DNA of 64,000 nucleotides from JBBSDP01 sp963754335 (lineage in GTDB: Bacteria; Planctomycetota; Phycisphaerae; Tepidisphaerales; Tepidisphaeraceae), in NCBI GenBank assembly GCA_963754335.1, contig CAVWFQ010000008.1:1-64000 (forward strand), read 5' to 3'. This document shows, in pieces, positions 1 through 9,076 of the stretch (the first letter of the stretch is position 1; each line of letters opens with the position of its first letter). The position numbers were made by a program, and so were the translations under genes. The notes beneath the pieces are model-generated. The model saw nothing but the letters and a program-made list of their open reading frames with translations, was not told the DNA's origin and made no database searches.

Positions 1-849
1 CCGTACACGCCGCGGCACAAGGGGAAGGTCGAGCGTGGCGTGGGATACGCCCAATCGAACGCGCTGCGGGGCCGCACCTTCAGCGGTCTCGCCGAGCAGA
101 ACCAGTTTTTGAGCGAATGGGAATCAACCGTCGCTGACACGCGCATCCACGGCACCACGCGCAAACAGGTGGTCCGGATGTTCCAGGAGCTGGAGAAGCC
201 GGCGCTGGCGCCGTTGCCGCCGGGGCGGTTCCCGTGTTTTTCCGAAGCTCAGCGGATCGTCAATCGCGATGGGCACGTGGAGGTCGCCAAGGCGTATTAC
301 TCAGCCCCGCCGGAGTTTGTCGGCCGCACCGTCTGGGCACGCTGGGATGGACGCGTCGTGCGGCTGTTCGATCAACAACTCCGGCAGATCGCCATTCATG
401 CCCAGCATGAGCCGGGACGATTCGCCACCGACGCCAGACACATTGTTCCCGAGAAGCGCGGCGGGATTGAGCGCGGCGCCGCCTGGTGGCTGAACAAAGC
501 CAGCACGATCGGCGCTCACGCCGGGAGCTGGGCGGAAAGCATTCTGCGGGAGCGTGGCATTCACGGTGTTCGCGTGGTGATGGGGCTGGTCAGCCTGACC
601 CATCGTCACCCGGCCCGGATGATCGAACAGGCTTGCCAGGTGGCTCAGTCCCACGGCGCCCACCGGCTGCGGGACATCCGCAATCTGCTCAAACGATCCG
701 AACCCCCGGCACAACAACAGTGCTTTGAGTTCGCCTCTGAGCATCCGCTGATCCGTCCTCTGACGGAATATTCCAAATTGGTCCAAGACGCTTTCGACAA
801 GACACCCGGGGTCGCCGCGGCGACCTCTCATCAAGGAGACCGTTTATGA
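1..849 (+). CDS. istA: IS21-family transposase IstA, C-terminal part
   Basis: This is the 3' part of the DDE transposase that cuts and joins the element ends. The reading frame is open from base 1 and starts inside the catalytic domain: the residues HKGKVERGVGY hold the last acidic residue (E) of the DDE triad. What follows is the usual basic C-terminal region with the AKAYYSAPPEFVGRTVWARWDG stretch (in pieces VAKAYYS, VWARWDGR) found in IstA proteins. IstA is normally about 400-520 residues, so roughly half is present. The stop overlaps the istB start by 4 bp (ATGA), implying translational coupling. I see no frameshift in this part. Confidence 0.9.
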   Translation, partial: PYTPRHKGKVERGVGYAQSNALRGRTFSGLAEQNQFLSEWESTVADTRIHGTTRKQVVRMFQELEKPALAPLPPGRFPCFSEAQRIVNRDGHVEVAKAYYSAPPEFVGRTVWARWDGRVVRLFDQQLRQIAIHAQHEPGRFATDARHIVPEKRGGIERGAAWWLNKASTIGAHAGSWAESILRERGIHGVRVVMGLVSLTHRHPARMIEQACQVAQSHGAHRLRDIRNLLKRSEPPAQQQCFEFASEHPLIRPLTEYSKLVQDAFDKTPGVAAATSHQGDRL

Positions 850-1730
850 ATGAATCGTTGCAATCCGCTTTGACCAAGCTGCGATTGTCGGGCCTGGCTG
901 CGGCGCTGGACGTGCGTTTGCAGGAAGCCGCCGGCCATCGCCTCGACTACGGCGAGTTCCTGGAGTTGGTGCTGACCGACGAGCTGCTGGTTCGTAACGA
1001 GCGACAGATCGCCCGTCGCGTCAAGGTCGCGGGCTTCCGGGAACGCAGGACGCTGGAGGAGTTCGACTTTGCGTTCAACCCGTCGATCAAGCGCAAGCAG
1101 ATCTTCGACCTGGCCACCGGCCGATTCGTCCGCGAGATGCGGGATGTTTTATTGATCGGACCTCCCGGCACGGGCAAGAGCCACATCGCCCAGGCGCTGG
1201 GATACCAGGCCATCAAGAACGGCTCAGTGGTGTTGTACCGATCGATCTTCGACGTGGTGCGCGACTTCCTGCACGAGGAGGCAATCGAACAGCAGGACAA
1301 GCTGATGGATCGCTACCTCCGTCCCGATCTGCTCATCATCGACGACATGGGGATGAAGCAACTGCCCAAACGCTCCGGCGAATACCTCTTCGAGATCATC
1401 ATGCGGCGCTACCAGGTCCGCTCCACGATCATGACCAGCAATCGACCGCTGGAAGACTGGGGCAAACTGATCGGCGATGTGCCATCGGCCACCGCGATCC
1501 TCGATCGCTTTTTGCACAACGCCGAGGTGATCGCCATCACCGGCAGGAGCTACCGCCTGCGGAATCAGGCGGCCAGCGATGAGACAGAAAGCTCAAGAGG
1601 ACGCCGGAGTACCGGCGGCGGTGAAGGGTGCTCCCCCCCGGAAGACACCAACGCCCATCTGGCAGTATCCTCTGATGGGGGGACGGAGCGCGGGCCACGG
1701 CGATCGGCGAAGGTCAAAAACCCAGGTTGA
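846..1730 (+). CDS. istB: IS21-family helper ATPase IstB
   Basis: IstB is the AAA+ helper that activates IstA and helps to choose the target. The 294-residue product has the N-terminal helical segment (KLRLSGLAAALDVR), a Walker A motif GPPGTGKSH, Walker B LLIIDDMG, and a sensor-like stretch TIMTSNRPLEDWGKL, in the usual order. The last ~45 residues are low-complexity and rich in S, R and G, and exceed the usual ~250-residue length, so the natural end may be displaced. The start is the ATG overlapping the istA stop. The gene appears intact, so the element could be functional if its left end is complete. Confidence 0.92.
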   Translation: MNESLQSALTKLRLSGLAAALDVRLQEAAGHRLDYGEFLELVLTDELLVRNERQIARRVKVAGFRERRTLEEFDFAFNPSIKRKQIFDLATGRFVREMRDVLLIGPPGTGKSHIAQALGYQAIKNGSVVLYRSIFDVVRDFLHEEAIEQQDKLMDRYLRPDLLIIDDMGMKQLPKRSGEYLFEIIMRRYQVRSTIMTSNRPLEDWGKLIGDVPSATAILDRFLHNAEVIAITGRSYRLRNQAASDETESSRGRRSTGGGEGCSPPEDTNAHLAVSSDGGTERGPRRSAKVKNPG

Positions 1731-1766
1731 ATTTGGAACCCGTGAGAAGAATCAGGTATATCGGAC

Positions 1767-1819
1767 GTGGTGGCATTTGAAGTGATAATCAGTGGTGGCA
1801 TTTGAAGTGATAACTGACA
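1767..1819 (+). repeat. Right terminal repeats of the IS21-family element
   Basis: Two copies of the 22-bp unit GTGGTGGCATTTGAAGTGAT+AA start at 1767 and 1792, 25 bp apart, and the second is followed by CTGACA. IS21 elements end in multiple short repeats that are IstA binding sites, and their tips read TGT...ACA. The element therefore probably ends at 1819. Confidence 0.75.
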
Positions 1820-1986
1820 GCTGAGATCGCGTCGTCGAGCTGTGCGACTGTCTTCTGCAGAAACCTTTCGTTCGTGCAGTTCCTTCGAATCCAGTTGATC
1901 GCAGCGTCGCGCAGCATGTTTGAACCATGAGCAAATATGGACGACGCCGCGAGCGCATAGCCCGAGTCGGGGAGCAAAACGCCCAA
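1820..1986 (-). pseudogene. ORF fragment truncated by the IS21 element
   Basis: A minus-strand reading frame begins at 1986 (MGVLLPDSGYALAASS...) and runs into the IS end at 1819, where the last residues (SYHFKCHH) are encoded by the terminal repeats. The natural C-terminal part would lie beyond the left end of the IS. The residues DAAINWIRRNCTNERF look like ordinary coding sequence, but I do not recognise the family. The start is also uncertain, since the frame has no clear ribosome binding site. Confidence 0.35.
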
Positions 1987-2256
1987 ATTAGTTTATCCGC
2001 TTTTGTTCCACCTTTGTGGTTCTCGAGCCATCGACAAAAATTGTTGTCCGATCTCAATGAGAGAACATATTTATCTATTATAAAGAAAAAATCTGATAAA
2101 AAGCCTAAGAAGTGGCACAATTTGGCACGGTTTGGCACAACGAGCATGCATTTTTGAGCTGAAAAGAGGGTCATCGGGCCACCTCCAAGGTGTACATTTT
2201 TCGAATTGGAACCGCCACCGGATGTGTTTGACGCGCTACTGGCTTCACGTACGCCC
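1987..2256. other. Intergenic, no gene seen
   Basis: AT-richer than its surroundings. It holds three near copies of a TTTGGCACAA-like decamer at about 2114-2141 (GGCACAATTTGGCACGGTTTGGCACAA), which could be a binding site or simple repeat. No credible coding region. Confidence 0.4.
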
Positions 2257-3276
2257 TTAGTTTCGCGCTGCCGCCTTGGGATCGGATTTGGTCTTTTGGA
2301 CGCCTCGGCTCGGGACGGGCCGCGACTTTTTGATCTCGTACAGACTCTGATCCGCCGCCGCGAGGAGGGCTTCGACGTTCTGCGTGTGCAATTCCTTTAA
2401 CGTAGCAATGCCAACGGAAAGACGTGGCGAGGGTTGGACCTTGATCGTCCGGGCCAGAGCGTCAACGAGGGAGCGAAGCCGGTCGGAAAGGATTTGCCCA
2501 AATTGGTGGCTCTGACCTTCCATGACAACGACAAATTCATCTCCGCCATAGCGGAAGGGGATATCGGTTTCGCGAACGGTCGAACGAATGATCTGGCCGA
2601 TGTTGCGGAGCAGGTCGTCGCCGGCCGGATGGCCGAGGGTGTCGTTGAGCTGCTTGAAATAGTCCACGTCGATCATCAAAAGGCACAGGTCATTCTTTGC
2701 CTCGTGGCAACGCTCAAAGGCCTGCGGCAGATGCTCGTCGAGCGCGCGGCGATTGTAGAGACCGGTCAATGCATCGCGGCTCGCCTGTCTCTTGAGCGAG
2801 CCGATCGTCCGCTCCAGGGCATTGGTTCGATTGGCGACCTGAAGGCGGAGATTCGCTTCCATCGTCGCCAGCTCGGCGCACTGCCGGCCCAGGTCGCGGC
2901 ACAGTTCCGCGAGTTCGGACGCGAGGGGCGCCAATCGGCCGCCAATGCTTGAAAAGGATTCGATGGGCGCTTCGCCGGATCGAATCTCCGGAATCAATTT
3001 CATGAACCGACGGGTCGGCCCGTTCCAGAGTTTTTCGCGACGCAGCGCAGTTCCAGCCGACGGCCAGCATCGCTGTAATCGAAAGCGAAGCCTGTACGCG
3101 CTGATCGAACCGCGCGACTGGCCCGCCAGGAAGAGACTGAGGAGCGTGAAGAACGCAACCAGTTCAAGGCTGACCACTGCCAGGTGCATGCACGGCCCCA
3201 CGGCCGATCGCGCTTTGTCGTCGCTTCGATCGGGCGGTCCGCTCGGGATGTCTGCAGCAGAGGCCGTTTCAGTCAT
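2257..3276 (-). CDS. Membrane-anchored diguanylate cyclase (GGDEF domain)
   Basis: The 339-residue protein should make the second messenger c-di-GMP from two GTP. One transmembrane segment lies at about residues 31-52, followed by a helical linker with likely coiled coil (about 100-160) and a GGDEF domain from about 165. The active-site loop is intact, RYGGDEF at 242-248, and an RxxD product-inhibition site (RETD, 235-238) sits five residues before it, so activity is probably feedback-limited. The DxxxFKxxND signature (DYFKQLND) is present. No sensory domain is recognisable in the short N-terminus. It is divergent from the transhydrogenase gene, leaving a ~130-bp shared promoter region. Confidence 0.93.
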   Translation of the reverse strand: MTETASAADIPSGPPDRSDDKARSAVGPCMHLAVVSLELVAFFTLLSLFLAGQSRGSISAYRLRFRLQRCWPSAGTALRREKLWNGPTRRFMKLIPEIRSGEAPIESFSSIGGRLAPLASELAELCRDLGRQCAELATMEANLRLQVANRTNALERTIGSLKRQASRDALTGLYNRRALDEHLPQAFERCHEAKNDLCLLMIDVDYFKQLNDTLGHPAGDDLLRNIGQIIRSTVRETDIPFRYGGDEFVVVMEGQSHQFGQILSDRLRSLVDALARTIKVQPSPRLSVGIATLKELHTQNVEALLAAADQSLYEIKKSRPVPSRGVQKTKSDPKAAARN

Positions 3277-3410
3277 ATGCTAAAAGCCAGTGAAGTCCTC
3301 ATCGGTTCAGTAGATGCGTGAATTCACCCGGCAGTTTGGATTACCGGACGGGAGCGGTAAGACCCACTCCTCATCATGCAATATGTTGCAACCGATACAA
3401 ACCGTAGTTT

Positions 3411-4848
3411 ATGTCACACGCACTATATGATCTGGTCGTAATCGGTTCCGGCCCCGCCGGGCAGAAAGCGGCTCTGTGCGCCGCGAAGCTTGGCAGCCGC
3501 GTTGCGGTCGTCGACCGCGCCGCCAGCGTGGGGGGCGTCTGTATCCATACCGGGACCATTCCCTCCAAGGCGATCCGCGAGGCGGTGCTTCATCTCACCG
3601 GCATCCGCGAGCGCAGTGTGTACGGAGAGGGATACGCCGTTAAGCAGACCATCACGATGGAGGACCTGCTGCACCGTTGCCGGCACGTCGTGCGCACCGA
3701 AGTGGATGTGATTCGCAATCAGATGGCCCGCAACGGCGTGAGCATGTTCGCGGGAAGCGCCACGTTCGTCGACCCGCACATCGTCCGCGTGGAAGAAAAT
3801 GATGACACGCATGAACTGCGGGCCAAACATGTGCTGATCGCCGTCGGCACCGAGCCGGCTCGTCCGAAGGAAGTTCCCTTCACGCCGGGCCGTGTCATCG
3901 ACAGCAACGAACTGCTCACGCTGGCCGCGCTGCCTCGAAGCATCGCCATCGTCGGCGGCGGCGTCATCGGCACCGAATACGCCTGCATGCTGGCCGCAGT
4001 CGGGGTGCGCGTCACCCTGATCGAAGCGCCCGCGGCTGCTGGAATTCATCGATGAGGAACTATCCGAAGCTCTGCAATTTCGCATGAGGGACATGGGCAT
4101 CCGCCTTCGCCTCGGTGAATCCGTGGCCAAGATCGAGCTCAATGGTGATTCAGTCGACGCCACGCTCGCAAGCAACAAAACCGTCCATTCTCAGACGCTG
4201 CTTTACGCAATCGGGCGGCAGGGCGCGACGGAAAAACTGAATCTGCCTGTTGCCGGGCTTTCCGCGGATTCGCGCGGGCGGCTCAAGGTCAATGAGTTCT
4301 ATCAGACCGAGGTCCCGCATATTTACGCCGCCGGCGATGTGATCGGCTTTCCCGCCCTGGCCGCCACCAGCATGGAGCAGGGGCGCCAGGCGGCCAGCCA
4401 CATGTTTCATCAGATTGCCGAGCCGCCGGCCGTGCTTTTTCCGTACGGCATTTACACCATCCCCGAAATCAGCATGGTCGGCGCGACCGAACAGGCGCTG
4501 ACGCTGGCGGGCACGCCTTACGAAGTCGGCATCGCCCGCTATCGCGAAATCGCCCGCGGACAGCTCATTGCCGACCCTTACGGGCTTCTCAAACTTCTCT
4601 TCCATCCTCAGAGCCGGCGGCTGCTGGGCGTTCACGCCATAGGCACCGGCGCGACGGAACTGATCCACATCGGCCAGGTCGTGATGGCCGCGGGGATGCC
4701 GATCGACTATTTCGTCGAATCCGTCTTCAACTATCCGACGCTCGCCGAGTGCTACAAGGTTGCGGCGCTGGACGGGATCAACCGGGTGCGATCGGCGCGG
4801 GAACTGGTGGTGGAAACGCCGGAACCGGTGAAGTCCAAAGCGGCGTGA
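3411..4848 (+). CDS. sthA: Soluble pyridine nucleotide transhydrogenase, frameshifted
   Basis: A flavoprotein that interconverts NADPH and NADH in the cytosol. Residues 12-17 form the FAD-binding GSGPAG motif. The redox position reads GVCIHTGTIPSKA, with one Cys and Thr in place of the second, as in E. coli SthA and unlike lipoamide dehydrogenase. A second Rossmann motif (VGGGVIGTEYA) binds the nicotinamide nucleotide, and the C-terminal dimer domain ends FNYPTLAECYKVAAL. The frame breaks near 4030: the sequence reads EAPAAAGIHR-stop, but one extra base in the GCGCCCGCGG run restores EARPRLLEFIDEELSEAL. Both halves are otherwise full and collinear, so an assembly indel is more likely than real decay. 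Confidence 0.88.
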
Positions 4849-4882
4849 AGCGTGGGCAGTTCATCAAGTCATCAAGCGAATC

Positions 4883-5194
4883 TTATCCGCCGATGCGCCC
4901 GCCCCGCAGCAGAGCGATCTCAATATCGATCAGTTCATCAATGATCTGTCTTTCGGACATTCCCCGTTCGCGCATCTGCGGAACAGGTCCGACGGGCGTA
5001 CGCTTCCACCCTCGCTCTTGCCAAACCTTGCTTCTTTCGTCCGCTTCAATCTGAATCCCACAGAACCGCAGGCCCCACGAGAGGCCGGTCAAAAGGTTTT
5101 CAACATTCGCCACGTTAACCGGGTGAACGAACATCGCGAGCCGATCGCGGCAATATTCCAAATCTTTGATGATTTCGTCGATTTTGATCGCCAT
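4883..5194 (-). CDS. Hypothetical protein downstream of a MazE-like antitoxin
   Basis: A 103-residue, mildly acidic, probably soluble protein that I do not recognise. It starts MAIKIDEIIKDLEYC and has a helical look, with a C-terminal segment MSERQIIDELIDIEIALL. It lies 30 bp downstream of the MazE-like gene on the same strand, so the two are likely co-transcribed. It does not resemble MazF/PemK, whose signature residues I cannot find. It could be a noncanonical toxin partner or an unrelated neighbour. Confidence 0.55.
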   Translation of the reverse strand: MAIKIDEIIKDLEYCRDRLAMFVHPVNVANVENLLTGLSWGLRFCGIQIEADERSKVWQERGWKRTPVGPVPQMRERGMSERQIIDELIDIEIALLRGGRIGG

Positions 5195-5224
5195 CCACGA
5201 ACCAGGTCAACCGCCAGTTCGGAC

Positions 5225-5464
5225 TCACCAGATTTCACACCCGACCGGCTCGCCAAGTTTCCATTCGCCGTGCCGATGTTTCGGTTCGAACTTCGCCATT
5301 AATTCAGCGAGCTTGAGGCGTTTGATCCCCGATTTGGGAATTCCGATCGAATCCATGTCAATAGTTGTTCCAAGCTGAATTGCCCGCCGTTTGGCGAAAT
5401 TTCGCGGAATGACAACAGCCATTTTGTTTCCCCACTTCCTGACCTTCACTCGCGTCGGCATCAT
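5225..5464 (-). CDS. MazE/AbrB-type antitoxin-like protein
   Basis: A 79-residue swapped-hairpin (AbrB/MazE) DNA-binding protein. The N-terminus VKVRKWGNKMAVVIPRNFA is the classic MazE DNA-binding segment, and the C-terminus FEPKHRHGEWKLGEPVGCEIW matches the toxin-binding tail typical of MazE-like antitoxins (HGE...GxPVGxEIW). The open frame extends 24 codons further upstream, but the ATG pair at 5464/5461 follows a GGGAG sequence at a good distance, so I start there. In the usual module MazF follows; here an unrelated ORF follows 30 bp downstream. Confidence 0.75.
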   Translation of the reverse strand: MMPTRVKVRKWGNKMAVVIPRNFAKRRAIQLGTTIDMDSIGIPKSGIKRLKLAELMAKFEPKHRHGEWKLGEPVGCEIW

Positions 5465-5529
5465 GGCACTCCCGAAGAATGAAAGAAGATGATACCTTGT
5501 CTTCCGTTGAGAGCTGTCCGCAAATTCAA

Positions 5530-5589
5530 GTGGCACGGGTTTTCAACCCGTGTCCGGGATCGAAGACACGGGTTGGAAACCCGTGCCAC
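5530..5589. repeat. GTGG-headed inverted hairpin pair (REP/BIME-like)
   Basis: The left arm GTGGCACGGGTTTTCAACCC and its inverted copy ending CCGTGCCAC frame an 11-bp spacer. Each arm is itself a small hairpin (CACGGG...CCCGTG). It sits between the divergent antitoxin and beta-propeller genes. The same architecture recurs at 9644, 11184, 45182, 47479, 50930 and 59755. Confidence 0.8.
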
Positions 5590-5612
5590 ACACGCGACAG
5601 CAGAGGTTCGGT

Positions 5613-6884
5613 ATGCCACGATTTGTATCTGCCCTCATCGGCATCGTCATTTTCCTGAACGCCTCCGCTCGCGCCGAGGACTGGCCCCAATGGCGTGGCC
5701 CGCATCTCAACGGATCGAGCGAAGCCAAAGCTCTTCCCGAAACGCTCGACAAGGCGACGAATCTGCAATGGACGACAAACCTTCCCGGCGTCTCCGCCTC
5801 CTCGCCGATCATTTTCGGCGATAACGTTTTTGTGAGCTGCATCGACAGCCAGTCCAACAAATTGCTGGCGATGTGCCTGAACCGCAAAGACGGTCACGTC
5901 ACCTGGCAGAAAGAAGTTGGCGTCGGTTTCCAATCCAACGATCGCAACAACATGGCTTCTCCCTCGCCGGTCACAGATGGGAAAAGCGTCTGGTTTTATT
6001 ATGGCACCGGGGATCTGGCCGGCTTCGATATCACCGGCAAGGAGCTCTGGTCGCGCAATCTCCAGAAGGATTACGGCAATTTCTCGGTTCAGTGGATCTA
6101 CGCCTCCAGCCCGCTTCTCTATGACGGCAAGGTCTACGTGCAGGTGCTGCACCGCAGCGAGGATTCGTATCTGCTCTGCGTGGACGGAGCCAGCGGCAAA
6201 GAACTCTGGCGACAGGTCCGACCCAATGAAGCGGTTGGGGAAACCAAGGAATCTTACGCCACGCCAATCCTCGCCCAGGCGGAAGGGCGATCGGAGATCG
6301 TTTTGATCGGCGGAGACGCGGTGACCGCCCACGATCCGGCCACGGGAAAAGAACTGTGGCGCTGCGGCGGATGGAATCCGACGAAGATCAATCACTGGCG
6401 CGTCGTCAGCTCCGTTGTCGCAGCCGACGGTTTGATCATCGCCTGCCCGCCCAAAGGGGGAAAAATCTTCGCCATCAAGGATGGCGGCTCCGGTGACGTG
6501 ACGGCGACAAACGTCGCCTGGAAGAGCAAAGACTTTTCCAGCGACGTCTGTGTTCCGCTTTATTACAAGGGAAACCTCTACGTCCTGGACGGCGACCGCA
6601 AATCGATCGGTTGCCTCGATCCAAAAACCGGCGAGAAAAAATGGTCCGGCGAACTGGGCGGCTCCCATGTTTTCCGTTCGTCGCCGACCGGAGCCGACAA
6701 CAAAATCTACTGCATCAACGAAGCCGGCGAAGTGTGGGTTTTGTCCGCGGATGAATTCAAGGTCCTCTCCAAAACGTCCGTCGGCGCTCGGCCGACACGC
6801 GGCACGATCGCCGTTGTCGATGGGCAGTCGATCGTCCACACCGCCGACAAGGTCTACGCGTTTGGAAAGATGGCGGAAAAGTAA
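5613..6884 (+). CDS. Secreted PQQ-like (WD40-like) beta-propeller protein
   Basis: The 423-residue product has a signal peptide (MPRFVSALIGIVIFLNASARA) followed by the planctomycete opening EDWPQWRGP and repeated propeller blades of the type DGKVYVQVL...GKELWRQ, each with an AxDxxTGxxxW-like element (GSASGKELW, DPATGKELW, DPKTGEKKW). Such proteins are assigned to the PQQ-like repeat family; binding of pyrroloquinoline quinone is not implied. An upstream ATG at 5550 exists, but that stretch is encoded by the hairpin repeat, so 5613 is preferred. Its substrate or partner is unknown; it is probably periplasmic. Confidence 0.9.
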   Translation: MPRFVSALIGIVIFLNASARAEDWPQWRGPHLNGSSEAKALPETLDKATNLQWTTNLPGVSASSPIIFGDNVFVSCIDSQSNKLLAMCLNRKDGHVTWQKEVGVGFQSNDRNNMASPSPVTDGKSVWFYYGTGDLAGFDITGKELWSRNLQKDYGNFSVQWIYASSPLLYDGKVYVQVLHRSEDSYLLCVDGASGKELWRQVRPNEAVGETKESYATPILAQAEGRSEIVLIGGDAVTAHDPATGKELWRCGGWNPTKINHWRVVSSVVAADGLIIACPPKGGKIFAIKDGGSGDVTATNVAWKSKDFSSDVCVPLYYKGNLYVLDGDRKSIGCLDPKTGEKKWSGELGGSHVFRSSPTGADNKIYCINEAGEVWVLSADEFKVLSKTSVGARPTRGTIAVVDGQSIVHTADKVYAFGKMAEK

Positions 6885-7116
6885 ACGGAAGAATATTCGT
6901 CTCGATCCGGAACGATTTTGTTACGGATCGATGAAGACTCGTAAACACCTATGGACTTTCCGGCATGAATCGCCGATACTAAAAATCTGTCCGTTTCGCG
7001 GTGCATGGAGGTGGCCGCGAAATAATTTCGAAGAGCCTGCGTCTTAGTCTTACTTGTGCGATACTCGGTTCGCGCGTCAGAAAAATAATTCGGGGCAAGA
7101 TAGAAGGAGACCGCAA

Positions 7117-8895
7117 ATGTCTTTTGGCATTCGGGGAAAATCCCCCTTAGTTACTCGATCACTCGATTCGGTAAATCCTGTTGACAACTACGCTTACGTT
7201 GAGCCGTTGGAGCCTCGACAGCTCCTTTCGGTTTCACCATTGAAGCCGGCCGGTGTGCCAAATCTGGGCGTGTTGCCTGGCGCGCACGTTACGACAGATC
7301 CGTCGACTGAGGGGACGGTGACCGGCGCAGTGACGGATTCGAGCGGAAATCCGTTGGCGAACGCCACAGTCTATCTCAAGGCGGTCGATAGCAGCGGCGG
7401 GGCGACGCCCGATGCGATTTCCTTCCCCATCATTGGCCGGCTGATCGCCCAAACCGATTCGAACGGCGATTTCACGCTTTCAACCGTTCCAGCGAATACC
7501 TACACCGCGACTGCGTTCAAGCAGGGATTCGTCGCGACAACATCCGCTTCATTTACCGTAACCGCAGGCGCATCAACTACCGTTCCGATGATTGCCTTGC
7601 CCGCCGTGCAGTTTGGAACGGTAACCGGTACTGTGGACGATTCGACCGGCGCTCCGGTATCGGGCGCGCTGGTCTTCCTCAGGCCGGACAACAGTTCCGG
7701 TGGACCGCCGGTCAGCCCGGTTCCGGTTCTTTCCGGCATCGCGGCCGGCGGCCAGTACTTCGCCACGACCGATTCCAGCGGTAACTACACGATCAATAAT
7801 GTCCCGACCGGTACGTACACCGCAACCGGGTCGGCCAAGGGCGATGAAAGCTCGACGACCGCCAGCTTCACCGTCGCAACGGGAAGCAACACGGCGCCGG
7901 CGATCACGCTGACTGTCAGAACCGCGCCCGTTACGGGGACGGTCACAGGCAACATTACTGATTCGAGTGGAAATCCGCTTTCCGGGGCGCTCGTAACACT
8001 CACGGTCGATACCTCAAGTGGCTCGACGACCCCGACGCCAAGCTTCCGGCTCCTGTTCGCCACCACCGACTCCAGCGGCAATTACACGATCAATAACGTT
8101 CCCGCCGGCAGTTATGATGTCAATGCCTCCGACAAGGGATATGTGAAGAACACTTCCGCGGCATTTACTGTCGCGGCTGGAAGCAACACCGCCCCGACTG
8201 TCGCCCTTACCGCAATTGTGACGGGAACCGTGACGGGAACGATCACCGACTCCAACGGCAACAACCTGTCCGGCGCACGCGTTACGCTTACCCTTGTCCC
8301 CAGCACCACGGGGACCAGCAGCGGGAGCGCCAAGCCCAAGGCCGCCAGCCTGGTTTCTTTGTTTGGTGGCGGACAGCGCGTTTTCTCGATCACCACTGAT
8401 TCGAGCGGCGATTACACAATCGACAACGTTCCCACCGGCAATTACACGATCAGTGTCACGGATAAGGGATTTCAGAAGAGCACTGGAACGGCTTTCACCG
8501 TTGCCGCGGGCAGCAATTCGGTGCCAACGATTACGCTGACCGCGTTGCCAACACCGGTCTTCGGAAGTCTTACCGGGTCGGTGACCGACTCCAGTGGCAA
8601 CGAGATTACCAATGCCCGCGTCATCATCACGCCGGTAATCGATTCGACTTCAGGCACAACCCCGACACCCGGCCCGCACGCTCACGTTTATTTCGCGAAG
8701 ACCGATTCGACTGGAACGTTCACGCTGAATAAGGTCCTCGCCGGCACGTATACCATCACCGCGTTCGCCAAAGGGTTCACGAAGAACACCTCGGCAAGCT
8801 TCACGGTGGCGTCGGGAACCAATACGGCCCCGACCGTGGCGCTGACCGCTTCGACGACTACAGGTTCGGGATCGAATTCCGGTTCGACGCAATGA
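7117..8895 (+). CDS. LEPRxLL-type surface protein with five carboxypeptidase-regulatory-like repeats
   Basis: The 592-residue protein has the planctomycete export/sorting motif LEPRQLLS at residues 31-38 (established as an N-terminal motif of large planctomycete secreted proteins). Five ~95-residue Ig-like/CarboxypepD-regulatory repeats follow, each opening GTVTGxVTDSSGNPL and containing TDSSGNYTINNVPTGTYT-like strands, closing with VAAGSNTAPTVAL. Composition is rich in T, S, G and N, as expected of cell-surface proteins. The start is the ATG preceded by AGAAGGAGA nine bases upstream. It is probably structural or adhesive; no enzymatic domain is seen. The near-identical repeats (for example TITNNVP/TINNVPAG) suggest recent internal duplication. 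Confidence 0.88.
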   Translation: MSFGIRGKSPLVTRSLDSVNPVDNYAYVEPLEPRQLLSVSPLKPAGVPNLGVLPGAHVTTDPSTEGTVTGAVTDSSGNPLANATVYLKAVDSSGGATPDAISFPIIGRLIAQTDSNGDFTLSTVPANTYTATAFKQGFVATTSASFTVTAGASTTVPMIALPAVQFGTVTGTVDDSTGAPVSGALVFLRPDNSSGGPPVSPVPVLSGIAAGGQYFATTDSSGNYTINNVPTGTYTATGSAKGDESSTTASFTVATGSNTAPAITLTVRTAPVTGTVTGNITDSSGNPLSGALVTLTVDTSSGSTTPTPSFRLLFATTDSSGNYTINNVPAGSYDVNASDKGYVKNTSAAFTVAAGSNTAPTVALTAIVTGTVTGTITDSNGNNLSGARVTLTLVPSTTGTSSGSAKPKAASLVSLFGGGQRVFSITTDSSGDYTIDNVPTGNYTISVTDKGFQKSTGTAFTVAAGSNSVPTITLTALPTPVFGSLTGSVTDSSGNEITNARVIITPVIDSTSGTTPTPGPHAHVYFAKTDSTGTFTLNKVLAGTYTITAFAKGFTKNTSASFTVASGTNTAPTVALTASTTTGSGSNSGSTQ

Positions 8896-8922
8896 TTTGA
8901 GGCGTTGGGTGTGCGGTGGTTT

Positions 8923-9012
8923 TGATCCGAATCCTAATCGTTATCTTAATCTTAATCGTAATCCTCTTCGATCGACTGAGATCGATTGGGATTACGATTA
9001 GGATTAGGATCA
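8923..9012. repeat. Hexamer-repeat hairpin (CTAATC family)
   Basis: Tandem hexamers of the CxTAAT type (AATCCTAATCGTTATCTTAA...) run to 8975, followed by a central GATCGACTGAGATCGAT and the complementary array GGATTACGATTAGGATTAGG. The result is an imperfect long hairpin with simple-sequence arms, 28 bp after the surface-protein stop. It may act as a terminator, but there is no T-run. Confidence 0.8.
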
Positions 9013-9076
9013 TGAATGGGAGCACGGCGGGGGGAGCCGTTTGACACTCCACCACCCGCCCTCTAAATTCGCCTTC

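Larger units (their letters stand above)
1..1819 (+). mobile_element. IS21-family insertion sequence, left part outside the window
   Basis: The segment carries the 3' end of an istA-type transposase gene, the overlapping istB helper gene, and a right end made of two 22-bp direct repeats that finishes ...TGACA, giving the 5'-TGT start expected when read inwards from the other strand. This istA-istB order with a 4-bp overlap and repeated terminal motifs is typical of IS21. The left end lies before base 1. The right boundary is inferred from the terminal CA and the last repeat, not from a target duplication. Confidence 0.85.

Noticed and set aside
2434..2952. 172-codon + strand frame in the diguanylate cyclase
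   Set aside because: Antisense shadow of the GGDEF-coding frame; no ribosome binding site.
5526..6839. 437-codon minus-strand open frame
   Set aside because: Antisense of the PQQ-type beta-propeller; the + frame has a signal peptide and propeller repeats.
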